From positions 1 to 36,584 of the forward strand of contig DQKS01000091.1 of NCBI GenBank assembly GCA_015660645.1: a stretch of 36,584 nucleotides of DNA, in the 5' to 3' direction. Position 1 is the stretch's first letter. Each line of letters starts with the position of its first letter. Below are positions 11,301 through 22,087 of the stretch, in pieces. The stretch is from Gammaproteobacteria bacterium. Its GTDB lineage: Bacteria > Pseudomonadota > Gammaproteobacteria > Magnimaribacterales > Magnimaribacteraceae. The notes beneath the pieces were generated by a model, which was not told where the DNA came from, searched no databases, and saw only the letters and a program-made list of their open reading frames with translations. Made by a program: the position numbers and the translations under genes.

Positions 11301-12494
11301 ATGAACTTGTCTTTTTCTAAAGAAGATCTAGATTTTAAACAGGAAGTCGTTGATTTTCTTGATGCTAATTATCCGGGCGACATAAAAGAAAGACAAGATA
11401 AAAGGCTGCCTTTAGATAAAGAGCAAAATATTCGATGGCAGAAAATTCTTTCTAAAAAAGGATGGTTTGCAGTTAACTGGCCTTCAGAATATTCAGGCAG
11501 TCCCGAACTAAGCTTAACCCAAAAATATATTCTTCAAAATGTTCTAGCTGAATATAACACGCCAGTCTTACTTCCATTTGGAGTCGGAATGTGTGCTCCT
11601 GTTATTTTCTCATTTGGAACTGATAAACAGAAAAAACAACATTTGCCGGCAATTTTAAATAGTGATGTCTGGTGGTGCCAAGGATATTCAGAGCCAGGAT
11701 CGGGGTCTGATCTTGCTTCCCTTAAAACAAAGGCCGACAAAGAAGGTGATAGTTATATAGTCAATGGATGTAAAACGTGGACTACCTTAGCACAACATGC
11801 TGATTGGATTTTTTGCCTTGTTAGAACCGAGACTACGCCTATTAAACAGGAAGGTATAAGTTTTTTATTAATAGACATGAAGACTGCAGGTATTGAAGTA
11901 AAACCAATCATAACTGTGGATGGATCTCATGAAGTGAACATGGTATTTTTTGATAACGTTAAAGTCCCTTGTGAAAATATTGTGGGCGAAGTAGGACAAG
12001 GTTGGAATATAGCTAAATTCCTTTTAATGCATGAAAGAAGCGGTATAGCAGGTATATCTAGTCTTAAGAGGGAATTGTCTAGATTAAGAGAACTTTCTGC
12101 TTCAACAATAGTTAACGAAGGTACTTTACTAGACGAACCAGCCTTTCGAGCTAAGATAGAACAAACTGAAATTGAATTAACTGCTACTGAGTTTACAGAG
12201 TTAAGAACTCTCTCTTCAATGTCGTCCGGAGGTTCACCAGGAGCTGAAGCCTCAATTTTAAAAATAAAGGGTACGGAACTTCAACAAAAGTTATCAGAAT
12301 TGTTTGTTGAAATGTTGGGTTATTATGCCCATCCTTTCTTTGCAGAAAATGAATTAGGCTCTAATGATTCCATTGGGCCAGAATATGCAGGTTCTATAAT
12401 GCCTCATTATTTAAATTATAGAAAAGTTTCCATATATGGAGGCAGCAATGAGATTCAAAGAAATGTTATTTCAAAAGCTATTTTAGGATTGTAA
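11301..12494 (+). CDS. Acyl-CoA dehydrogenase family protein
   Basis: 397 aa; WWCQGYSEPGSGSDLASLKTKA, HERSGIA, YGGSNEIQRNVISKAILGL motifs. Confidence 0.95.
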   Translation: MNLSFSKEDLDFKQEVVDFLDANYPGDIKERQDKRLPLDKEQNIRWQKILSKKGWFAVNWPSEYSGSPELSLTQKYILQNVLAEYNTPVLLPFGVGMCAPVIFSFGTDKQKKQHLPAILNSDVWWCQGYSEPGSGSDLASLKTKADKEGDSYIVNGCKTWTTLAQHADWIFCLVRTETTPIKQEGISFLLIDMKTAGIEVKPIITVDGSHEVNMVFFDNVKVPCENIVGEVGQGWNIAKFLLMHERSGIAGISSLKRELSRLRELSASTIVNEGTLLDEPAFRAKIEQTEIELTATEFTELRTLSSMSSGGSPGAEASILKIKGTELQQKLSELFVEMLGYYAHPFFAENELGSNDSIGPEYAGSIMPHYLNYRKVSIYGGSNEIQRNVISKAILGL

Positions 12495-12496
12495 TT

Positions 12497-13624
12497 ATGG
12501 ATTTTACTTTTAATGAAGAGCAAACCCTTATACAAGGACAGGTGGAACAATTTATACAAAGAGATTATGACTGGGAAAGCCGTCAATCCTTAATTTTAAC
12601 AGATTCTGGTTATAGCTTAGACAATTGGAATACTTTTGCAGAACTTGGCTGGTTAGGAATTTCTCTTTCAGATGATTCTGGGGGTTTTGGTGGTTCTTCT
12701 ATAGATACCATGATTCTTATGGAAGAATTTGGAAAAGGACTAGTCCTAGAGCCTTTTCTGGAGACTGTAGTTATGTGTGCGGAACTAATAGATAAATCTG
12801 GCACTTTAGAACAAAAAAAAGATGTCTTAACGGGTGTTGTAGAAGGAAAAACACAATTGGCTTTAGCTTATGCTGAACCTCAGAGCAGATTTAACTTAGC
12901 TGATGTGATGACTGAGGCGAAGCTTGAAAGTGATAATTTTATTCTCAATGGCTTCAAATCTGTTGTAATGAATGGACCAAATGCAAATAAATTTATTATT
13001 TCAGCAAGAACCTCAGGTGATCAAAGAGATGAATCTGGAATTTCACTCTTTTTAGTAGATGCCGAAGTATCTGGTCTTTCTTCAAGAGATTATCAAACTG
13101 TTGATAATAGAAGGGCCTCTGAGCTTACATTAGAATCTGTTGTAATACCTAGGTCATGTTTAATTGGAGAACTAGATGAGGGTTTTACGGTGTTGGATGC
13201 TGCTATTGATAGATCTATACTGGCTATATCAGCTGAAGCTGTAGGTGCCATGGAGGTTCTTTATAAAACCACTGTAGAATATACAAAAACAAGAGAACAA
13301 TTTGGAACTCCTATAGGAAAATTTCAAGTATTACAGCACCGTATGGTTGATATGTTTATGGAATATGAGCAATGTAAATCACTGCTATATATGGCAACAA
13401 TGAAACACGATGAAGACTCTGCTGATGCAAAGAAAGCTATCTCTGGTTTGAAATATCAAGTTGGTAATGCTTCAAAGTTTATTGGTCAGCAATCTGTTCA
13501 ACTACATGGTGGTATGGGAGTAACAGACGAGCTTAATGTTGGTCACTACTTTAAAAGACTCACAACCATTGGAACAATCTTTGGTAATTCAGATTACCAC
13601 CTTAAAAAGTATACTTCTTTATAA
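12497..13624 (+). CDS. Acyl-CoA dehydrogenase family protein
   Basis: 375 aa; starts 2 bp after the preceding ACAD stop; TREQFGTPIGKFQVLQHRMVDM and QLHGGMGVTDELNVGHYFKRL motifs. Confidence 0.95.
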   Translation: MDFTFNEEQTLIQGQVEQFIQRDYDWESRQSLILTDSGYSLDNWNTFAELGWLGISLSDDSGGFGGSSIDTMILMEEFGKGLVLEPFLETVVMCAELIDKSGTLEQKKDVLTGVVEGKTQLALAYAEPQSRFNLADVMTEAKLESDNFILNGFKSVVMNGPNANKFIISARTSGDQRDESGISLFLVDAEVSGLSSRDYQTVDNRRASELTLESVVIPRSCLIGELDEGFTVLDAAIDRSILAISAEAVGAMEVLYKTTVEYTKTREQFGTPIGKFQVLQHRMVDMFMEYEQCKSLLYMATMKHDEDSADAKKAISGLKYQVGNASKFIGQQSVQLHGGMGVTDELNVGHYFKRLTTIGTIFGNSDYHLKKYTSL

Positions 13625-13627
13625 ATT

Positions 13628-15103
13628 ATGGTAAATGATCAACCAGATAAGAGAACTCGACCGGAACTACCAAAAGATTCCTTTGGAGATTTTCAATACA
13701 GGCAAGCCTTAGCTGAAGAAATGCTACCCATAATTGGGCGCATCTATAGAGATAATGTTCATTTGCTTTTATATGGCAAGCCATTGGTGAATTTATCAGT
13801 ATCAGAATTGATGCAGGCCCATAGATTTGTAAGAGAAACAGAAGATAATGAGCTTAGCGAGTTTGAAACTTATCAAGTAATTGCTTGTTTGAATGATTTA
13901 GCGCTAGGACCCGCTGAAGTAGATATAGGTATTATTGCAGCAGCGTATTTATTTGATAACAGAGACCTTTCAATCGATAATTTTGTTAAAGAGTCTGTTG
14001 AGGATTTGATAGGAGCTAAGGGATCTGTTCTTGAATCTGCTCAAGATATTGTTCTTTATGGTTTTGGAAGAATAGGACGATTATTAACTAGAATGCTAGT
14101 AGAAGATTCGGGTGGGGGGGATAATCTAAGACTTAGAGCTATAGTAGTAAGAAAATCTGTAGAAAATGATCTTATAAAGAGAGCTAATCTTATACGAACT
14201 GATTCTGTTCATGGACCATTTAAAGGCACAGTTAGGGTTTTGGAAGAGGAGAATAAATTAATAATAAATGGCAACGAAGTTCAAGTTATTTATACCAATG
14301 ATCCTGCATCAGTAAATTATATGGACTACGGTATAAAAGATGCGCTCTTGGTTGATAACACTGGAGTTTGGAGAGATAGGAAAGGTCTTGAACAACATCT
14401 AAATTGCAAGGGAATACAGAAAGTTTTACTTACAGCGCCAGGTAAAGATGGCATAAAAAATATTGTACATGGAATTAATAATTCAGCTATGAACTCGACT
14501 GATACAATTTTGGGGGCTGCATCATGCACCACTAATGCAATCGTTCCAGTTCTGAAAGTTATTGATGAAGAGTATGCTATCGAGTCAGGACATATTGAAA
14601 GTGTTCATTCTTATACTAATGATCAAAACCTCATTGATAATTTTCATAAGAAAGAAAGGAGAGGTAGAAGCGCTGCTTTAAATATAGTCATAACAGAGAC
14701 GGGAGCTGATAAGGCAATTACACAAGTCCTACCTGAACTTAAGGGAAAATTAACTGCCAATGCGGTTAGAGTACCAACTCCGAATGTTTCATTAGCTATT
14801 ATGAAATTAGAGTTAGGTGTTGATGTAGAATTAGGAAACTTAAATTTATTTTTAAGACAAAAAGCTTTTCATTCTGAATATAAAAACCAGATAGGTTATA
14901 CAAATTCACCTGAAGTTGTTTCTAGTGACTTTGTTGGTAATACTCATGCGGGAATTGTAGATTCTGCTGCAACCATAGTTAATGGAAAGAATTGTGTAAT
15001 TTACGTATGGTATGACAACGAGTTTGGATATACAGCTCAATTGCTTGGGGTTGCTAAGGAAATGGTAGGGTTGACATACAAAAGATATCCCAAATTTGAC
15101 TAA
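13628..15103 (+). CDS. gap: Glyceraldehyde-3-phosphate dehydrogenase, long form with N-terminal extension
   Basis: 491 aa; NAD-binding GFGRIGRLL, active site GAASCTTNAIVPVLKVI, C-terminal WYDNEFGYTAQLL. About 135 aa of extra sequence precedes the Rossmann motif. Confidence 0.95.
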   Translation: MVNDQPDKRTRPELPKDSFGDFQYRQALAEEMLPIIGRIYRDNVHLLLYGKPLVNLSVSELMQAHRFVRETEDNELSEFETYQVIACLNDLALGPAEVDIGIIAAAYLFDNRDLSIDNFVKESVEDLIGAKGSVLESAQDIVLYGFGRIGRLLTRMLVEDSGGGDNLRLRAIVVRKSVENDLIKRANLIRTDSVHGPFKGTVRVLEEENKLIINGNEVQVIYTNDPASVNYMDYGIKDALLVDNTGVWRDRKGLEQHLNCKGIQKVLLTAPGKDGIKNIVHGINNSAMNSTDTILGAASCTTNAIVPVLKVIDEEYAIESGHIESVHSYTNDQNLIDNFHKKERRGRSAALNIVITETGADKAITQVLPELKGKLTANAVRVPTPNVSLAIMKLELGVDVELGNLNLFLRQKAFHSEYKNQIGYTNSPEVVSSDFVGNTHAGIVDSAATIVNGKNCVIYVWYDNEFGYTAQLLGVAKEMVGLTYKRYPKFD

Positions 15104-15132
15104 ACTTCCTAGCTAAGTAGTCTTTCCATCTT

Positions 15133-15138
15133 TATAAT
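15133..15138 (+). promoter_or_regulatory. Candidate -10 element for the nqr operon
   Basis: Exact TATAAT in the 80-bp gap before nqrA, followed by the unusual run CGCGCGCG; no convincing -35 identified. Confidence 0.35.
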
Positions 15139-15183
15139 ACGCGCGCGATCTTTGTGGTTTGTCTCTCTTTAATTTGCTAGGGA

Positions 15184-16536
15184 ATGATAAAAGTTAAAAA
15201 AGGTTTAAACGTCCCGATCAGTGGAACTCCGGCTGATTCACTTGATGCGTCTAAAAAAGTTAGGTCTGTTGCCTTGTTAGGATCCGACTACAACGGCATG
15301 AAACCAACTATGCTTGTAGAAGAAGGGAATAGTGTAAAACTAGGACAGGCTCTATTCGAAGACAAAAAAAATCCAGGGGTAATTTTTACTTCGCCAGCTG
15401 GAGGTAAAATTGAATCAATTAATAGAGGTGCAAGAAGAACTCTTCAATCGGTGGTTATTGAAATTGCTGACAATGAAGAAAGTCTAGACTTTCTTCCATA
15501 TAGGATAGAAGACCTGGAAATAGGAAATAGTGTCCAAATAAAACGTCAATTAGTTAATTCTGGTTTATGGACAAGCTTTAGAACACGACCATTTAGCAAA
15601 ATTCCTGCTATTAATTCTATTCCAGCAAATATTTTTATCACAGCCATCGATACAAATCCATTAAGTGCCAATGTTGATTTGATAATCAATCTAAATAAAG
15701 ATTACTTTAAGGCTGGTCTTAAAGTTATTAAAACTCTAACTGAAAACAATATTCATCTTTGTGTAGGCCTAGATTTTTCTATAAGTCTAGATGAAGATAA
15801 CACAATTATTGAACAAGTATTTGAGGGTCCCCATCCTGCGGGTCTAGCAGGAACACATATGCATTTCTTGTCTCCAGCTACTCTAACTAATGTCAACTGG
15901 TCAATCAATTATCAAGACGTCATCTCCTTTGGAGAATTGTTCTTGACAGGAAAACTACCAAAGAAAAAAATAATAACTTTGGCAGGACCTCAAGTACTAA
16001 AACCTCGTCATGTAGAAACCAGGATAGGTGCATGCACAGACGAAATTTGTGCTGGAGAACTTACTCATAGGGATAATAGAATTATCTCAGGATCTGTCAT
16101 CAACGGTAGAGAAGCAATAGGACCTTATGCTTATTTAGGAAAATATCATTCTCAAATATCAGTTGTATGTGAATCTAGTAAAGTAGATAGAGAATTCATG
16201 AATTGGCTCAACCCAGGTCCAAGAAAATTTTCTCAAATCCCGCTCTTTACTTCCTCTTTGTTTCGTAAGAAAAAATTTAAGTTTAAAACACTAATGAATG
16301 GATCTGATAGAGCTATTGTGCCCATAGGGGTTTATGAAGAAGTGCTGCCTTTGAACCTTTTAGCTACTGTTTTAATGCGGTACATAGTCGTAGGAGATAC
16401 TGAAAAAATCCAAGACTTAGGAGGACTAGAGCTTGATGAAGAAGATCTTGCTCTTTGTAGTTTTGTTTGCCCTAGTAAATATGATTTTGGTTCTTTACTT
16501 AGAAGCAACCTCAATCAAATAGAAGTTGAGGGTTAA
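15184..16536 (+). CDS. nqrA: Na+-translocating NADH:quinone reductase subunit A
   Basis: 450 aa; MIKVKKGLNVPISGTP start, EGPHPAGLAGTHMHFL, first gene of an intact nqrABCDEF operon. Confidence 0.97.
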   Translation: MIKVKKGLNVPISGTPADSLDASKKVRSVALLGSDYNGMKPTMLVEEGNSVKLGQALFEDKKNPGVIFTSPAGGKIESINRGARRTLQSVVIEIADNEESLDFLPYRIEDLEIGNSVQIKRQLVNSGLWTSFRTRPFSKIPAINSIPANIFITAIDTNPLSANVDLIINLNKDYFKAGLKVIKTLTENNIHLCVGLDFSISLDEDNTIIEQVFEGPHPAGLAGTHMHFLSPATLTNVNWSINYQDVISFGELFLTGKLPKKKIITLAGPQVLKPRHVETRIGACTDEICAGELTHRDNRIISGSVINGREAIGPYAYLGKYHSQISVVCESSKVDREFMNWLNPGPRKFSQIPLFTSSLFRKKKFKFKTLMNGSDRAIVPIGVYEEVLPLNLLATVLMRYIVVGDTEKIQDLGGLELDEEDLALCSFVCPSKYDFGSLLRSNLNQIEVEG

Positions 16537-16537
16537 C

Positions 16538-17746
16538 ATGAAACCTTTAAGAAGACTTCTAGATAAAATAAAACCTAATTTCTCTAAAGGCGGGTCTCTA
16601 GAAAAATGGTTTCCTTTGTTTGATGTTTTTGAAAATCTATTCTATTCATCTGACAAGAGAACTTTTGGTTCAGTTCACATAAGGGATAGTTCTGATTTAC
16701 AGAAAATTATGGTGGTAGTTTGGTTATCTACTTTCCCGGCGATGTTTTATGGAATGTATAATATTGGTTTTCAAGCTCTCACAGGCATTGAGGCGTTGGG
16801 CGGAGCTATTCCAGAAGGAGATTGGCATACAATTTTCATCAATTTATTATGTAATTATGATCCAAATAATATCTTTGACTGCATCTGGTATGGGGCATGT
16901 TATTTTATTCCAATTTATCTAGTAACTTTTATTGTAGGAATAACTTGGGAAATTATATTTGCAATAGTTAGAGGACATGAGATTAATGAAGGGGCATTTG
17001 TAACAACTGTTCTTTTTGCTCTTTGTTGCCCACCTGATGCGCCGTTGTGGCAAGTTGCTCTAGGAATAAGTTTTGGTTTAGTTATAGGGAAGGAAATCTT
17101 TGGTGGAACTGGTAAGAATTTTTTAAACCCAGCTTTAACTGGTAGAGCTTTTTTATACTTTGCATACCCGCTAACTTGGTCTGGAGATTCGGTTTGGGTT
17201 GCTCTGGATGGTTATACTTCTCCCACTTTACTTGGAATAGGAGCACAAGATGGAATGCAAGGCATAGAAGCAAGTCATTCTTGGTTGGAGGCCTTTATAG
17301 GAAGCATACCTGGTTCTGTAGGAGAAACTTCTACTCTCTTTATCCTTATAGGGTTGCTTGTACTCCTATATACAAGGGTGGCCTCTTGGAGAATTATCTT
17401 AGGCGTTCTTGCTGGAACAGCCTTCATGTCTTCAATTTTTAATATGATTGGTTCTGAAACAAACCCTATGTTTAATCTACCTTTCTATTGGCATGTTGTT
17501 ATTGGTGGTTATGCTTTTGGATTAGCTTTTATGGCTGTAGAACCTGTTTCAGGGTCTCACACAAACCTAGGCAGGTGGTACTATGGAATTCTCATAGGCA
17601 TTATGGTTGTTCTTATTAGAGTTATAAATCCAGCCTTCCCTGAGGGAATGATGTTAGCCATATTGTTTGCTAATTTATTCGCCCCTTTGATAGATCATTT
17701 CATTCAAGAAAGGAATATTAAAAAAAGAAAAAGGGCGGTCTTTTAA
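16538..17746 (+). CDS. nqrB: Na+-translocating NADH:quinone reductase subunit B
   Basis: Starts MKPLRRLLDKIKPNF at ATG 16538 (the track's start at 16526 is an upstream TTG); GGTGKNFLNPALTGRAFLYFAYP motif. Confidence 0.97.
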   Translation: MKPLRRLLDKIKPNFSKGGSLEKWFPLFDVFENLFYSSDKRTFGSVHIRDSSDLQKIMVVVWLSTFPAMFYGMYNIGFQALTGIEALGGAIPEGDWHTIFINLLCNYDPNNIFDCIWYGACYFIPIYLVTFIVGITWEIIFAIVRGHEINEGAFVTTVLFALCCPPDAPLWQVALGISFGLVIGKEIFGGTGKNFLNPALTGRAFLYFAYPLTWSGDSVWVALDGYTSPTLLGIGAQDGMQGIEASHSWLEAFIGSIPGSVGETSTLFILIGLLVLLYTRVASWRIILGVLAGTAFMSSIFNMIGSETNPMFNLPFYWHVVIGGYAFGLAFMAVEPVSGSHTNLGRWYYGILIGIMVVLIRVINPAFPEGMMLAILFANLFAPLIDHFIQERNIKKRKRAVF

Positions 17747-17748
17747 TA

Positions 17749-18534
17749 ATGAGAAATAACGACACCATCTCTAAAACTCTATTGGTTGCAATATTATTGT
17801 GCTTATTTTGCTCTGCTATTATTTCTTATACAGCAGTTAGTCTTAAAGATCTTCAAGAGGCTAACGTTAGATTAGACAAGCAAAAAAAAATACTAGCTTC
17901 AGCTAAGATACTAGATGAAAACAAAACTGTAGAAGAACTTTTTGGAAGCATTGAATCAAAAATTATAAACTTAGACACTGGCAGATACGATTCTTCAATT
18001 AATTTATCATCTTTTTCAGAACGTGATTACGCCAGAGACGTGAATACTTCTACAGTTCTATCTGTCGATCAAGACATTGCGACCTTAAAAAGAAGAGAAA
18101 ATTATCAGAAAGTTTATTTGCACTACCAAAATGACAAGCTATCAGCCATTATTCTTCCTGTAAGAGGATATGGTCTTTGGGGAACCTTGTACGGATTCTT
18201 AGCATTGGAGTCAGATTTTAAAACTATCATTGGACTAGAGTTCTACCAGCACAAAGAAACAGCAGGCCTAGGTGCAGAAGTTGATAACCCGAGATGGAAA
18301 GCTTTGTGGGAAGGTAAAAAAATATCTTCAGAAACTGGGGAAATACTTATTTCTGTCATAAAAGGCTCTGTCGATAAAACTTCTCCAAAAGCACAATATC
18401 AAGTAGACGGACTTTCGGGCGCAACAATCACGGGTAGAGGGGTATCAAATTTGCTTAGCTTTTGGTTAGGCGACCTAGGATATGGTCCTTATATGAAAGA
18501 AATGTTAAGTAAAGATGAGAATGCAGATGTCTAA
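17749..18534 (+). CDS. nqrC: Na+-translocating NADH:quinone reductase subunit C
   Basis: 261 aa; N-terminal TM and FMN-attachment motif [13 protein letters not shown]. Confidence 0.97.
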   Translation: MRNNDTISKTLLVAILLCLFCSAIISYTAVSLKDLQEANVRLDKQKKILASAKILDENKTVEELFGSIESKIINLDTGRYDSSINLSSFSERDYARDVNTSTVLSVDQDIATLKRRENYQKVYLHYQNDKLSAIILPVRGYGLWGTLYGFLALESDFKTIIGLEFYQHKETAGLGAEVDNPRWKALWEGKKISSETGEILISVIKGSVDKTSPKAQYQVDGLSGATITGRGVSNLLSFWLGDLGYGPYMKEMLSKDENADV

Positions 18535-19192
18535 AATTAAAGAAGTCCTCTTAAATCCAATTTTTAATGATAATCCTATAGCTTTACAGATATTAGGAAT
18601 CTGCTCAGCCTTGGCTATAACGGGAAGTCTTTATCCCACGCTCATTATGTGCGTAGCTTTAACTGTAGTTGTTTCCTTTTCTAGCCTTTTAGTTTCTTTA
18701 ATACGAAACCACATACCCAACAATATAAGAATAATCGTTCAAATGACTATTATTGCCACCTTGGTAATGCTTGTTGACGAGCTTTTACAGGCATTTGATT
18801 ATGAAACAAGTAGAACTCTTTCGGTCTTTGTAGGCTTAATAATTACAAATTGTATAGTTATGGGAAGGGCAGAAGCATTTGCTATGCAAAATGGACCCTG
18901 GTTAAGTTTTGTAGATGGTCTGGGCAATGGCCTGGGATATAGTATTATTCTCATTCTCCTGGCCTTTATTAAGGAATTATTAGGGGCAGGAACATTGTTT
19001 GGTTTTGAAATATTACCTCTAGTTCAAAATGGAGGATGGTATGTAGGAAATAATTTCTTACTATTAGCTCCTAGCTCATTCTTTCTTATAGGATTAATGA
19101 TCTGGGGCCTTAGATCTTGGAAAACTGAACAAGTAGAAGTTCCTAAGTACAGGGTTGCAAAAAATAGTCTTGAATCGGAAGAGGGGGCTTAA
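18527..19192 (+). CDS. nqrD: Na+-translocating NADH:quinone reductase subunit D
   Basis: Likely start [32 protein letters not shown] at ATG 18527, overlapping the nqrC stop; Rnf/Nqr membrane subunit. Confidence 0.96.
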   Translation: MSKIKEVLLNPIFNDNPIALQILGICSALAITGSLYPTLIMCVALTVVVSFSSLLVSLIRNHIPNNIRIIVQMTIIATLVMLVDELLQAFDYETSRTLSVFVGLIITNCIVMGRAEAFAMQNGPWLSFVDGLGNGLGYSIILILLAFIKELLGAGTLFGFEILPLVQNGGWYVGNNFLLLAPSSFFLIGLMIWGLRSWKTEQVEVPKYRVAKNSLESEEGA

Positions 19193-19193
19193 T

Positions 19194-19805
19194 ATGTTTG
19201 AATATTACTTGAACCTCTTTATAACAGCAGTTTTTATAGAAAATATAGCTCTAGCTTTTTTCTTGGGTATGTGTACTTTTTTAGCTATTTCAAAAAAAAT
19301 AGATACAGCAATTGGATTGGGAATTACTGTAATAGTTGTACTTACTATTACTGTTCCTATCAACAATTTAATTTACAATCATGTACTAAAAGAAGGCGCT
19401 CTTACGTGGGCAGGACTTTCTGATACGGACCTAACGTTTGTAGGTCTAATAAGTTATATAGGTATCATTGCTGCAGTAGTTCAAATTCTTGAGATGTTCT
19501 TAGATAAGTATATTCCGGTTTTATACAACGCCCTTGGAGTCTTTCTTCCTTTAATTACTGTAAATTGCGCCATTCTAGGTGGTTCCTTGTTTATGGTTGA
19601 GCGTAATTATTTTTTTGTAGAAAGTGTAGTGTACGGTTTTGGAGCAGGAACAGGTTGGGCTCTAGCTATTGTTGCTCTTGCAGGAATAAGAGAGCGGTTA
19701 AAATATGCAGATATTCCTGACGGACTGGAAGGTCTGGGTATAACTTTTATAACAGTAGGGCTGATGTGCTTCGGTTTTCTTTCTTTTGGAGGAATTTCTT
19801 TGTAA
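19194..19805 (+). CDS. nqrE: Na+-translocating NADH:quinone reductase subunit E
   Basis: Likely start [31 protein letters not shown] at ATG 19194 (the track's ORF begins at upstream 19155). Confidence 0.96.
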   Translation: MFEYYLNLFITAVFIENIALAFFLGMCTFLAISKKIDTAIGLGITVIVVLTITVPINNLIYNHVLKEGALTWAGLSDTDLTFVGLISYIGIIAAVVQILEMFLDKYIPVLYNALGVFLPLITVNCAILGGSLFMVERNYFFVESVVYGFGAGTGWALAIVALAGIRERLKYADIPDGLEGLGITFITVGLMCFGFLSFGGISL

Positions 19806-19807
19806 CG

Positions 19808-21043
19808 ATGAATACTCTTTTAGAAAATGAAATATTTTTGGGCATCTTAGTTTTTACTATAGCTGTTAACACTATGGTGTTGATTATCTTAGGAGCTAGA
19901 AGATTGTTAGTAAGCACTGGAGATATAACTATTGAGATGAATGACTCTGCAAAGAGTGTTGTTGTGCAAGCTGGAGGAAAATTACTTCAAACTTTAGCTT
20001 CTCAGAACCTATTTTTATCTTCGGCTTGTGGCGGCAAAGGAACTTGCGAACAATGCAAATGCCAGGTCTTAGAGGGAGGAGGATCTATCTTACCTACTGA
20101 AGAGATTTATTTTACAAATAAAGAGAAAAAAGAAGGTTGGCGACTGTCATGCCAGGTTCCAGTTAAAGATAATATGCAAATCATTGTTCCTAGTGAAGTG
20201 TTTGGTGCAAAAAAATGGGAATGTGAGGTTATTTCAAATGATAATGTAGCAACATTTATTAAAGAATTAGTTTTAAAACTTCCGGAAGGAGAAGAGGTGG
20301 GATTCAAGGCAGGAGGTTATGTTCAGATGGAAATACCCCCTTATTCTTTAGACTACAAGAGTTTTGATATATTGGAAGAATATCATGATGATTGGGACAG
20401 ATTTGGAGTTTGGGATAATAAGGCTACTACTCGTGAGCCTGTCATAAGAGCCTATTCAATGGCTAATTACCCCAATGAAAAAGGAATCATGAAATTTAAT
20501 ATTAGAATTGCCTCTCCTCCTCCCGGAACAGATTTTCCGCCTGGAGAAATGACCTCTTATATTTTTAATTTAAAAGAAGGTGAGAAACTAACTATATTCG
20601 GCCCGTTTGGAGATTTTTTTGCAGAAGATACAGATAATGAAATGGTATTTATTGGAGGTGGAGCTGGCATGGCTCCAATGAGATCTCATATTTTCGACCA
20701 ACTTCTTCGTTTAAATTCTAATAGAAAAATAACCTTCTTTTATGGCGCACGAAGTTTAAGAGAGATGTTTTATACTGAAGAGTATGATGCTTTAGCTGAA
20801 AAATATGTAAACTTTAACTGGCACGTTGCTTTATCAGATCCTCTTCCTGAAGATAACTGGGGAGGCTACACAGGGTTCATTCATCAAGTTATTCATGATC
20901 AATACTTAAAAAACCACGATGCTCCTGAAGATTGCGAATATTATATGTGTGGACCTCCCATGATGATGGATGCTTGCTTTAAGATGTTGGATGATTTAGG
21001 CGTAGAACCCGAAGCCATTAAGTTTGATGATTTTGGTAGTTAA
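19808..21043 (+). CDS. nqrF: Na+-translocating NADH:quinone reductase subunit F
   Basis: Likely start ATG 19808; 2Fe-2S motif [18 protein letters not shown] motif [10 protein letters not shown]-terminal [23 protein letters not shown]. Confidence 0.97.
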   Translation: MNTLLENEIFLGILVFTIAVNTMVLIILGARRLLVSTGDITIEMNDSAKSVVVQAGGKLLQTLASQNLFLSSACGGKGTCEQCKCQVLEGGGSILPTEEIYFTNKEKKEGWRLSCQVPVKDNMQIIVPSEVFGAKKWECEVISNDNVATFIKELVLKLPEGEEVGFKAGGYVQMEIPPYSLDYKSFDILEEYHDDWDRFGVWDNKATTREPVIRAYSMANYPNEKGIMKFNIRIASPPPGTDFPPGEMTSYIFNLKEGEKLTIFGPFGDFFAEDTDNEMVFIGGGAGMAPMRSHIFDQLLRLNSNRKITFFYGARSLREMFYTEEYDALAEKYVNFNWHVALSDPLPEDNWGGYTGFIHQVIHDQYLKNHDAPEDCEYYMCGPPMMMDACFKMLDDLGVEPEAIKFDDFGS

Positions 21044-21054
21044 ATTAGTATTTC

Positions 21055-22083
21055 TTGAATATATCTAATTTCTTTTCCCCTCTAAGATTCTTTATTGTAT
21101 TGGTAGGGATTCTCTTGGTTATTATTGTTTATTTTACCAAAGAAGATTCTGTACAGAATTTTTCGGGAACTACCATGGGCACTTACTATAATATTTCTGT
21201 TGTAGGCACTTCTTTAGATTTTACAGATCTCTTAATTCATAATACTTTAGAAGAAGTTAACCAGGAAATGTCTACTTATATACCTACCTCTTTTATTAGT
21301 AAATTTAATGAGGCTACATTAGGTGAGTGGATTGAATCTTCACCTTCCTTCATCAAAGTTTTAAGTCATGCAATAGAGATTTGTAATCTATCTGATGGCT
21401 ATTTCGATGTTACGGTAGGGGGGTTGGTAAATATTTGGGGCTTCGGTCCAAGTAAAGTTAAAGATTTACCTTCTATGAATCAAATAATTAATTCATTACA
21501 AAGAATTGGTTGTGATGCAGTTTCAGTTAATTTCCTCGAAGGAAAAGTTAAAAGGAATAGTGATGTCAAAATTGATCTTTCGGCAATAGCTAAAGGATTT
21601 GCGATTGATCAACTGTATGATGTTTTTATAGAGAATGATGAAGTTACAGGTTTTTTAATAGAAGTAGGGGGCGAGATAAAAGCTTACGGCTATAAATCAA
21701 ACAACATACCTTGGACTGTAGGTATCTCTCATCCAGATTTACCCGGGCAATCTATTTTTAAGATTAAAACTGACATCAAAGAAATATTTTCAATGGCTAC
21801 TTCTGGTGATTATAGAAATTTTAAATTATTTGAAGATAAAGTTTACTCTCACACTATTAATCCTAAAGATGGTATGTCTCTTGAAGTTAGAGGCTCGTCT
21901 GTGAGTGTAATATCGGACAGTGCCATGAAAGCAGATGCTCTAGCTACGGCTCTTAATGCCATGGGTCCAGAAAAGGGCATGAAGTTTGCAAATCAACACA
22001 ATTTAGAAACAATCTTTTTATTAAAAGAAAATGGAGAATACATAGTCCGACTTTCTGAAAGTTTTAAAAAAACGTTACAATAG
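21055..22083 (+). CDS. apbE: FAD:protein FMN transferase
   Basis: 342 aa, TTG start; GTTMGTYYNI, DVTVGGLVNIWGFGP, DLSAIAKGFAIDQ, SHTINPKDG, SAMKADALATALNAMG motifs. Directly after nqrF. Confidence 0.95.
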   Translation: MNISNFFSPLRFFIVLVGILLVIIVYFTKEDSVQNFSGTTMGTYYNISVVGTSLDFTDLLIHNTLEEVNQEMSTYIPTSFISKFNEATLGEWIESSPSFIKVLSHAIEICNLSDGYFDVTVGGLVNIWGFGPSKVKDLPSMNQIINSLQRIGCDAVSVNFLEGKVKRNSDVKIDLSAIAKGFAIDQLYDVFIENDEVTGFLIEVGGEIKAYGYKSNNIPWTVGISHPDLPGQSIFKIKTDIKEIFSMATSGDYRNFKLFEDKVYSHTINPKDGMSLEVRGSSVSVISDSAMKADALATALNAMGPEKGMKFANQHNLETIFLLKENGEYIVRLSESFKKTLQ

Positions 22084-22087
22084 AATC

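Noticed and set aside
17082-17442. Overlapping ORFs in other frames within nqrB (17082-17273 minus, 17176-17442 plus)
   Set aside because: Lie entirely inside nqrB, which is strongly supported; no domain signal.
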